A DNA stretch of 64,000 nucleotides from Gemmatimonadaceae bacterium (GTDB lineage: Bacteria; Gemmatimonadota; Gemmatimonadetes; Gemmatimonadales; Gemmatimonadaceae), in the NCBI GenBank assembly GCA_036496605.1, contig DASXKV010000050.1, forward strand, positions 282,699 to 346,698, given 5' to 3'. The position numbers were made by a program, and so were the translations under genes. This document shows, in pieces, positions 49,958 to 56,796 of the stretch (position 1 is the stretch's first letter; each line of letters starts with the position of its first letter). The notes under the pieces are model-generated. The model worked only from the letters and a program-made list of their open reading frames with translations, had not been told where the DNA came from and ran no database searches.

Positions 49958-50539
49958 ATGCGGATTTCGTTTTCGGTCATGATTGCGGGCATCGCGTTGT
50001 CAGCCCTTGCTTGCGATTCCCCATTTCAACCCGCCGCCCGCGCGGCGAACGTTCTGCCTGGAACGTCGCTCTCAGCGGCGTCAAATGACGTCGTGGCGTT
50101 GGCGACGGGCGGCGGCCACTATCTGCTCGCCGCGACATACGACGCGAGGTTCGCCTTCAGCGCGAGTGCTAAGGCAGACGGTAGTGCAAGCGGCGAGTTC
50201 CATCAGTTTGTGCAGTTCGAAACGGGCACGTTCGACGTCACCGGTGAGGTCACCTGTCTCACGGTCGACCCTGCAAACGGGCGCGCGTGGATTGGTGGCA
50301 AGGTCAAGGAGAACCGCTCGACCGATCCTGACTACATCGTTCCAATCACAGCGCCGGGACAAGACGTTTGGTTCCGTGTCTTGGATGCTGGCGAGGGCGG
50401 CGCGTCCGTGGACCGCACCACCTTCTACGGCTTTGTCGGATCATTCGCGTCGTCCGCCGAATACTGCGCTGCACAATCGTGGCCAGCGGATAACGCGCGC
50501 ACGTATCCAGTGACCGCCGGTAACATTCAGGTTCGATAA
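49958..50539 (+). CDS. Hypothetical lipoprotein
   Basis: 193 residues from ATG 49958 with GGAGCGGAGA upstream. 'MRISFSVMIAGIALSALACD' ends in a lipobox (LSALAC). The mature part is mostly beta: 'YLLAATYDARFAFSASAKAD', 'GEFHQFVQFETGTFDVTGEV', 'TVDPANGRAWIGGKVKENRS' and 'GQDVWFRVLDAGEGG' with a Cys-containing end. Strand spacing resembles small beta-sandwich domains found in Gemmatimonadota lipoproteins. It is divergent from the AraC gene and could be its target. Function unknown. Confidence 0.7.
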   Translation: MRISFSVMIAGIALSALACDSPFQPAARAANVLPGTSLSAASNDVVALATGGGHYLLAATYDARFAFSASAKADGSASGEFHQFVQFETGTFDVTGEVTCLTVDPANGRAWIGGKVKENRSTDPDYIVPITAPGQDVWFRVLDAGEGGASVDRTTFYGFVGSFASSAEYCAAQSWPADNARTYPVTAGNIQVR

Positions 50540-50569
50540 ACATCGCGGTGCGCTTCGGAAGGATGCGAA

Positions 50570-52462
50570 TTACTCCTTCAGAATCGCCTTCACTCGTGGA
50601 TCACCGCGGACCGAGTCGAGCGCCGGATCCAATCGGGCAAACCGCAGGGCAACATTTCCCTCGTCTCGCGCTTTCATCAACCACGCGACGGCCGATCGAG
50701 GGCGGCCAAGTTTCGCCGCCAGGGTGGCCGCTTCGATGCTCCGAAGGCGGCGATTTGGTAGCGGTCGTTCGAGAATGCTCAATCGTTGCTGGAGCACACT
50801 CGACCAATTTCCCGTGGCGTACGCGCGCTCCATGGCGTGCACACCCTTCTCGCCATCACCTTCGTCACGTGTGATGCGCTGCAGAGCGTCGATTGCCTCT
50901 TTCCTCCTGCCGAGCGCCTCATTCACACGCCACAGCAAGTGATGCATCGGCTCGTAGGATGGGTCGATCGTCGCGACTCTCTGGAGCTCGGCAAGAGCAT
51001 GCGTGTAGTCGCGCGACCAGAATAGCATGGTGGCCAGATCCGTTCCGACGACTGCCGATTGTGGCGCCACCGATCGCGCCTCGCTCAGTTGAGTCACCGC
51101 CTCCTGCACCTCTCCGTGCGCGGCAAGGTCGAATGCGAGCCAGTCCCGCGCGGCGACGTAGGATCCGTCCAACTCGATCGCGCGCCGGTATTCAGCCTGT
51201 GCGCGCAGGTCGTGACCGACCAATTGCTCGACGTTGCCTAACGAAGCGTGTGCCGCGGCACTGTTCGGATCGAGAGCCACCGCGCGTTCCGCCGACCGGC
51301 GCGCGCGCTGGAGCTCCTCCGCCGAGGGTGACAGGCCATACCAGGCGAGCATCGCATACGTGTCGGCGATACCGCTATAGCCTTCGGCAAGTGTGCTGTC
51401 TTGGCGAACGGCCTCAGTAAAGTCTGACAACGCGGCCCTCAGCCCTTCCGGCGTTCGCTCATTCCATTCTGTTCGGCCCTTTTTGTAGAAGCGGTCGGCG
51501 GTCGCCCGTCGCTCATCACCCAGCTCTTTGCCAAGGGCCCGCCACGGATTGCGAAGGCTCGGAGATCCTCCGAGCAGGATCAGCATTCCCGCCGCCGCCA
51601 GAGTCACCAAAGCTCCGACGACGCGCGTTCGCACACTGCGCCGCGCTAGTGGAGATCGCCCTGAAGCGCGAACCCTCTCTGCTGACAGCGCGGTGACCGT
51701 TGCTGAAGAGCGAGCACGCGCGGCTGGGCGAATCGAACGAACCTCGAGCGATTGCATGAGTCGGAGCGTGCTTGGCGACGGCTCGACATCGAGATCAGCG
51801 CGCATTGCGCGCGCGAATGCATCGCACACTTCTCTCGCGCTCGCCTGATCTCCCGCCCTGCCGAGCAACTCCACGACCCTCTGCAGTGCGCCTTCATCGT
51901 AAGGCGTCAGGTCGAGCAGCCGCCGAGCATAGGAGATTGCCGTTTCCATGTCACCCGCTCGTTCGCGGCTGAGCGCCAGTTTCCACACAATCTGCGCGGC
52001 ATCACGGCCAAGGCGATTTCGTTTTCGATCCAGCCATCGCTCGAACTCTGGTAGTCGAGCGACGACAAATCCTGGGAGAAAGCCGCCGCGATAGCATCGC
52101 TCGGCGGTCTCGAGATCCCCTGAGCGCATGGCCCGATAGAATGCGAACACGTCGCAGAGGATGACGTCCTGTTCGATTGCGACCTGCGCTCGACCGATCG
52201 ACTCGATGCCCTGCCCGCCAAGGCCCGTGCGCAGAACATGCAGCGTCTGATTCAGCGAATGACGCGCGTGGCCATCGTCCTGCTCGGGCCAAAACATCGC
52301 CTGGAGCATACTGCGTTCGCGCGATGAGCCGCGGGAGCTCCCGGCGATGTACGCGAGAATCGCAATCTTCTTTGGTTGGCCGAGGAGCGTCCGGATTCGC
52401 TGCCCGTCGCCGGAGCGGAGGTCGATGCCTCCAAGAGTTGTGAACTCTATCAAATGCGTCAA
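50570..52462 (-). CDS. BTAD-domain regulator with TPR repeats
   Basis: 630 residues. The N-terminus 'LIEFTTLGGIDLRSGDGQRI', 'KIAILAYIAGSSRGSSRERS' and 'FWPEQDDGHARHSLNQTLHV' is the OmpR-like DNA-binding part of SARP/AfsR-type regulators. 'WLDRKRNRLGRDAAQIVWKL' and 'YDEGALQRVVELLGRAGDQA' form the BTAD (bacterial transcriptional activator) domain. One helix near residue 290 ('VVGALVTLAAAGMLILLGGS') may span the membrane. The C-terminus holds TPR-like repeats such as 'GYSGIADTYAMLAWYGLSPS' and 'AAHASLGNVEQLVGHDLRAQ'. This family is typical of Gemmatimonadota, often next to exported proteins. It is divergent from the lipoprotein gene at 52610. Confidence 0.88.
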   Translation of the reverse strand: MTHLIEFTTLGGIDLRSGDGQRIRTLLGQPKKIAILAYIAGSSRGSSRERSMLQAMFWPEQDDGHARHSLNQTLHVLRTGLGGQGIESIGRAQVAIEQDVILCDVFAFYRAMRSGDLETAERCYRGGFLPGFVVARLPEFERWLDRKRNRLGRDAAQIVWKLALSRERAGDMETAISYARRLLDLTPYDEGALQRVVELLGRAGDQASAREVCDAFARAMRADLDVEPSPSTLRLMQSLEVRSIRPAARARSSATVTALSAERVRASGRSPLARRSVRTRVVGALVTLAAAGMLILLGGSPSLRNPWRALGKELGDERRATADRFYKKGRTEWNERTPEGLRAALSDFTEAVRQDSTLAEGYSGIADTYAMLAWYGLSPSAEELQRARRSAERAVALDPNSAAAHASLGNVEQLVGHDLRAQAEYRRAIELDGSYVAARDWLAFDLAAHGEVQEAVTQLSEARSVAPQSAVVGTDLATMLFWSRDYTHALAELQRVATIDPSYEPMHHLLWRVNEALGRRKEAIDALQRITRDEGDGEKGVHAMERAYATGNWSSVLQQRLSILERPLPNRRLRSIEAATLAAKLGRPRSAVAWLMKARDEGNVALRFARLDPALDSVRGDPRVKAILKE

Positions 52463-52609
52463 ATCCCCGTCGTCGGTACCCAGAAATGACCGCTAGATGA
52501 TCGCGACGTGAGCGATCGCTCCTATGATGACGACACGCGCGCGGTCAGTCCAGCAGTCGCCCGATCGGGTACGCCGCGCCCAAAGGCCACATTCCCCCCA
52601 GGAGGCTTC

Positions 52610-53239
52610 ATGCACTCGATAGACAAGCGACATCTGCCGCTGATCTTCTTCATTGTGCTCGCCGGATGCAGCGGAGACACTCAGATGACGGCTGCCCGGC
52701 TAGCTCCGACGCGTGCCAATGCCGACTTCACCAACAATTTCGTCGATCACTCGCCGATTATCGTGCGCGTAGCCGGGATCGAAGTGCGTGTCATCACCGT
52801 GGACGCCGACCAGGGGATCCTGGCGATTCATGGCCCGGTGGACAATCTGCCGGTGTGCACCGACGCAAGCACACGCGACGCCGTCGACGGCCAGGCGGTA
52901 CATACTCCCTCAGTTGCCCAGGGTAGTCGGCTCCTGCTCAAGGCGGCAGACACGCACGTTGCGATCTATGCGGGTACGGACATCTCCGCGCTCTTTCCCT
53001 TTGATCCGTCCAAGTTCTGTCCATTCATTCAAAACACGCCGACGCTCTACGAAGGAATTGTGAAGTACAGTGTGAATTTGGGCAGCGCGTCAACGTCGTT
53101 TCGTTGGGAGGGCGACGTCACGCGGTCGAGCGATGGATTGGTCTTCCACTACGTCGAAGATCAGCACACGGTCGCTCCCGGTGGCGTGGGCGGTGGCGCG
53201 TCCAGGGGGACTATCAAAATCCAGGGAATGGGCCAGTAG
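52610..53239 (+). CDS. Hypothetical lipoprotein
   Basis: 209 residues from ATG 52610 with GGAGG five bases upstream. 'MHSIDKRHLPLIFFIVLAGC' has a lipobox ending LAGC. The mature protein is beta-rich: 'SPIIVRVAGIEVRVITVDAD', 'GILAIHGPVDNLPVCTDAST', 'LLLKAADTHVAIYAGTDISA', then two cysteines that may bond. It ends with 'TIKIQGMGQ'. It is divergent from the BTAD regulator (start 52462) and may be its target. Family unknown. Confidence 0.7.
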   Translation: MHSIDKRHLPLIFFIVLAGCSGDTQMTAARLAPTRANADFTNNFVDHSPIIVRVAGIEVRVITVDADQGILAIHGPVDNLPVCTDASTRDAVDGQAVHTPSVAQGSRLLLKAADTHVAIYAGTDISALFPFDPSKFCPFIQNTPTLYEGIVKYSVNLGSASTSFRWEGDVTRSSDGLVFHYVEDQHTVAPGGVGGGASRGTIKIQGMGQ

Positions 53240-53313
53240 GCATCCGACGAGCATCTTATTTCGTGATCCCTCATCACCATACTCTTTCTCCTGGCTTCCA
53301 GTAGAAGGGGGCG

Positions 53314-53655
53314 ATGACGGAGGTTCACAACGCGCAATCGGATGTGTTGCGAGGGACGCTCGACCTTCTCGTGCTCAAGACCGTGGCACTCGAGCCAATG
53401 CACGGCTGGGGCATAAGCCAGCGCATCGAGGTGCTCTCCCGCGGCACGCTGGCCGCGAACCATGGTTCTCTCTACCTCGCCTTTCAGCGGCTCGAGCAGA
53501 AGGGATGGATCAAGAGCGAATGGCGAACGACGGACAACAACCGGCGCGCCAAGTACTATCGCATCACTGTGCCCGGGCGGCGAGCCCTCGGCGAGGAAAC
53601 CGACTCGTGGCGCCGATACGCCGCGGCCGTCGAATGGATTCTTCGGGCGGTGTGA
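53314..53655 (+). CDS. PadR family transcriptional regulator
   Basis: 113 residues. 'VLRGTLDLLVLKTVALEPMH' and 'GWGISQRIEVLSRGTLAANH' form the winged helix; 'GSLYLAFQRLEQKGWIKSEW' and 'NRRAKYYRITVPGRRALGEE' complete the PadR core. It is closely similar to the PadR at 56443, which shares the 'DNNRRAKYYxxT' element. The permease that should be its target begins 10 bp downstream, but that gene is truncated. The repressor may still act on the intact copy at 56789 if their operators are similar. Confidence 0.92.
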   Translation: MTEVHNAQSDVLRGTLDLLVLKTVALEPMHGWGISQRIEVLSRGTLAANHGSLYLAFQRLEQKGWIKSEWRTTDNNRRAKYYRITVPGRRALGEETDSWRRYAAAVEWILRAV

Positions 53656-53665
53656 GGCCGACGCC

Positions 53666-54186
53666 ATGCTCACTCATCTATATCACTGGCTTCGCGCGCT
53701 CGTGCACGGGCAAACGGTTGACCGCGAATTATCCGAGGAGTTCGCGTTTCACATCGAGAGTGAGACGACGAAGAACATCGCACGCGGCATGCTGCCCGCC
53801 GAGGCACGCCGGCGCGCGCTGGTCGCATTCGGAAGTGTAGAGAATACAAAAGAACTACATCGTGATCGGCGCGGCACGCGGTGGCTCGAAGACGCCGCGG
53901 CCGATGCGCGGTTTGCGATGCGCGGGCTCCGTCGCAATCCAGGGCTCATCGGGACGGCCGCGCTGACGTTTGCGCTCGCCATCGGCGCCAACACGGCAAT
54001 CTTCTCGGCCGTCGACGCTGTACTGCTGCGACCACTGCCCTTCGAGCAGGCCGATCGCCTCGTCGCCGTCGGCGAGAACAATCCGGAGTTTCACTGGCAC
54101 ATGCAGGACGCCGCGCCGGCGAACATGCTGGACTGGCGGACACGGGTCACTGCCTTCGATGATGTGATGGGCTATGCGAGAACGGA
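53666..54186 (+). pseudogene. Truncated ADOP-type permease
   Basis: ATG 53666 starts a normal ADOP N-terminus: prefix domain ('LSEEFAFHIESETTKNIARG', 'ARRRALVAFGSVENTKELHR'), first helix ('GLIGTAALTFALAIGANTAI') and start of the MacB-PCD domain ('LRPLPFEQADRLVAVGENNP', 'ANMLDWRTRVTAFDDVMGYA'). Homology ends about residue 175, near 54187, where the sequence changes to the 3' end of a gene on the opposite strand. About 80% of the permease is missing. The frame stays open for a further 300 bp, but that part is antisense to the TPR gene. Confidence 0.75.
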
Positions 54187-54199
54187 GATTTCCCAAACA

Positions 54200-55852
54200 T
54201 CATCTCGTCGACGCCAGCGCAATCCGCCGAACTTCCGGAAGCGCCGCGAGGTCTGCATCAGCCGCGTGCCAGTTCGCGAGCAACCGACGCGCGGCCTCGG
54301 CGGCGCCGGTGCTGTCGCCGCGCGCCGCACGAGCGCGCGCGAGGCCGAGCAGAGCTGCCGAGCGGTTAGGCGTCAGCTTGAGCTCTTGCTCATATGCAAC
54401 CTCCGCCTCCGCCGGCCGCTTGGCGGCGACGAGCGCGTCGCCGAGCAACTCGTGCGCAATGAGGGCCGACGGCGGGCCCACGAAGAGAAACTTGCCCTCC
54501 ATCGCTGACGCTTCTTGCAGGAGCTGAATCGCGCGCTCGCCATCGCCGCGCTTCGTCGCAATCATTGCCTCGATCTCGCGCGCGCGCACGACGATGGAGG
54601 TCGGCACGTTAGGCGCGACCGAGTCGACGATCGCACGGAACCTCGCGACGGCTTTCGACGCCGTTGCCGTATCGCCGGCGACGGCCGCCGCGATCGCCCG
54701 CTGATACATCGCGTTCAAGGCAAAGAACTGCGCGCGGTGTGAGGCGGACGGACCAGGCATCGGTACCTCACGTACGCCTAGCATCGCGCGCCAATCCCAG
54801 GCGTCGGCGCCGTACTGGAAGGCGAGCGTCAACGCGACGTACTGCGCGTCGACGTCGTTCGGAGAGCTGAGGTCGACGCCCGCCAACACCGCGCGCGCCG
54901 TGTCGGTGATCGAGCGCGCGAGTGCATAACGACCCTGTTGCAGGTACATGTACTGCAGCCACTGCAGGTCGTGGAAGTCGAGGTCCGCGCCGGACGCGCC
55001 GCGTCGCTTCACCCAATCTCGTGAGGCCTTCCATGCCTTTTCGTTCGACGCAACCGCCTCCTCCCACAATCCGAGTTGCAAGAAGATGTGCGACGGCATG
55101 TGCTGCGCGTGCTCGGACTCGGGCGCAACCTTCGCGTACGCGCGCGCCGCCGTGAGCCCGCGCGCTGCGTACGCGGGGGCGTCCGTCGCGTGGATGAGAT
55201 AGTGCACCGCGCCCGGATGGTTCGGGCTCTCGCGCACGACCCGCTCGGCGAGCGCGATGGCCTGCTCACGATTGTCGCCACGCGGGTCGGCGATCTGAAT
55301 CGCGAGCGACGCGAACGCCGCCGCCTCGAGGTCGTTCGGGTAGCGCGCAGTGAGGTGACGCATCGAGTCGGCAAAGGCGCGCGAGCGGACGCCGAGCGAC
55401 GTGTCCACGTAAAATGCTTCGATCGCGGCACCGTATGCGCGCTCGCGATCGGTTTTGGCTTTGGCTAGACGCGCGGCAGCCGTAGGGCCGAGCTTCGCGA
55501 GGGCAGCGCGCGCCGCGGTGGGATCGTCCTCACTCCAGAGGATGTGAGAGTTCGTGAATGACTCGAACCAATATGAAAGCGGGAACGCACTGTCAGTCTT
55601 TTCGGCGTCCTGAAACGCCTCGGCGGCCTCAGTGTATTCGAAACTGTGGAGTAAGGCGACACCGCGAAGGAAAGACGCCTGCGCCGCCGCCGCGCCGGAG
55701 TTTGGGAAGACGACGGTGCCGAGCGACGCCCCTGTACCCTGCTGCGCGGCGGAAGCTCGATGACCGTCATGCTGCGCCTGAATAGCGTGAGCGGGTGCAC
55801 CGGCGAGAGCAACGACCAGGAATGAAGCAACCGCGGCACGGTCGATAGACAT
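54200..55852 (-). CDS. Exported TPR protein
   Basis: 550 residues from ATG 55852. 'MSIDRAAVASFLVVALAGAP' is a signal peptide ending AHAIQAQ. The rest is a helical repeat protein: 'AAAAQASFLRGVALLHSFEY' then 'TEAAEAFQDAEKTDSAFPLS' is a TPR pair, and further pairs run through 'AQHMPSHIFLQLGLWEEAVA', 'QWLQYMYLQQGRYALARSIT' and 'AEVAYEQELKLTPNRSAALL'. The central 'SHIFLQLGLWEEAVASN' motif is known from many soil-bacterial TPR proteins of unknown role. Its 3' end abuts the broken ADOP gene, so the gene may have arrived or moved by a rearrangement. Confidence 0.8.
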   Translation of the reverse strand: MSIDRAAVASFLVVALAGAPAHAIQAQHDGHRASAAQQGTGASLGTVVFPNSGAAAAQASFLRGVALLHSFEYTEAAEAFQDAEKTDSAFPLSYWFESFTNSHILWSEDDPTAARAALAKLGPTAAARLAKAKTDRERAYGAAIEAFYVDTSLGVRSRAFADSMRHLTARYPNDLEAAAFASLAIQIADPRGDNREQAIALAERVVRESPNHPGAVHYLIHATDAPAYAARGLTAARAYAKVAPESEHAQHMPSHIFLQLGLWEEAVASNEKAWKASRDWVKRRGASGADLDFHDLQWLQYMYLQQGRYALARSITDTARAVLAGVDLSSPNDVDAQYVALTLAFQYGADAWDWRAMLGVREVPMPGPSASHRAQFFALNAMYQRAIAAAVAGDTATASKAVARFRAIVDSVAPNVPTSIVVRAREIEAMIATKRGDGERAIQLLQEASAMEGKFLFVGPPSALIAHELLGDALVAAKRPAEAEVAYEQELKLTPNRSAALLGLARARAARGDSTGAAEAARRLLANWHAADADLAALPEVRRIALASTR

Positions 55853-55970
55853 GGCGTCCTCGTGGCTCCTCAGGGGACTCGAACATAGCACTCTTTTGCG
55901 GGAAGCGCCGGATGGCTCGCATATCACCTTGCCACTAGATTGGCGTAACCCACTCCGCTCCCATGAGATA

Positions 55971-56363
55971 ATGCTAACCTACGCCTCAGCGCGTGACATG
56001 CTCGTCGCCGAACTGCGCGCGAATGCCGCGGACCACGACGCCGAGCGGTACGACGCCATCGGCCGCCGCTTCGACCGCATCGAGCACGAGTTTCCGAAAG
56101 GCACCGCGCCCGAGCTCGGGCGCCTCCACATCGCGCTCACCTTCTGGGACGGCTGGATCGACGCGCGGAACAACGGGTGGCCGCGCGGACCAGTCGGCGT
56201 CGCGGACTGGCCCAGGCTGGCGCGTCGGGTCGCGGACGATCTGGAGAAGGATCGCGACGTGTCGGACCCGCTCGTGCTGTCGAACTTCGATCTCGTCGCG
56301 CATCCGCAGCTCAACGAGCGCGTCCAGATCCTTGCCGCCCGGCTCCGCAATCGAGAGGCCTGA
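55971..56363 (+). CDS. Hypothetical protein
   Basis: 130 residues from ATG 55971. No signal peptide. Helix-rich: 'SARDMLVAELRANAADHDAE', 'RYDAIGRRFDRIEHEFPKGT', 'APELGRLHIALTFWDGWIDA', 'RVADDLEKDRDVSDPLVLSN' and 'LNERVQILAARLRNREA'. The tryptophan-containing 'FWDGWIDARNNGW' is conserved in my memory of short soil-bacterial hypothetical proteins, but no function is known. It is divergent from the TPR gene. Confidence 0.65.
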   Translation: MLTYASARDMLVAELRANAADHDAERYDAIGRRFDRIEHEFPKGTAPELGRLHIALTFWDGWIDARNNGWPRGPVGVADWPRLARRVADDLEKDRDVSDPLVLSNFDLVAHPQLNERVQILAARLRNREA

Positions 56364-56442
56364 CAGATCGTCCGCAGGCAACGTCGCTTGACAGCCGGAG
56401 TCCGGTGACCCATAGTCCCCGGAGAACCTCCGGGGAGATGTC

Positions 56443-56796
56443 GTGCCCAGAGAAGCCGACGAGTTGCTGCGTGGGACGCTCGATGCGCTGATCCTCAAGA
56501 CCCTCAGCTGGGGCCCGCGCCACGGCTACGGTATCGCGGGCTGGGTCAAGGACACTTCCGGCGAGCGGCTCAGCATCGACGACCGGGCGCTCTACCTCGC
56601 CCTTCACCGCCTCGAGGACCGTGGTCTCGTCGAAAGCGACTGGGGACTCTCCGACAACAATCGCCGCGCCAAGTACTACCAGCTCACCGCGCGCGGCCGC
56701 GCCGAGCTGCGCGCCGAGTCGAAGCGACTGGCGCGGTATGCCGAGGGACTCTTTCGCGTGTTGAACGCCAAGGCCTGGGAGGGCGCCGATGCCTAA
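56443..56796 (+). CDS. PadR family transcriptional regulator
   Basis: 117 residues from GTG 56443. 'ELLRGTLDALILKTLSWGPR', 'HGYGIAGWVKDTSGERLSID' and 'RALYLALHRLEDRGLVESDW' make the PadR winged helix, followed by 'NNRRAKYYQLTARGRAELRA'. It overlaps the permease gene by eight bases, so the two are translationally coupled. 'GGAG' repeats lie upstream of the GTG (CCGGAGAACCTCCGGGGAGA), which form a hairpin-like CCGGAG/CTCCGG and may be operator or attenuator. Confidence 0.92.
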   Translation: MPREADELLRGTLDALILKTLSWGPRHGYGIAGWVKDTSGERLSIDDRALYLALHRLEDRGLVESDWGLSDNNRRAKYYQLTARGRAELRAESKRLARYAEGLFRVLNAKAWEGADA

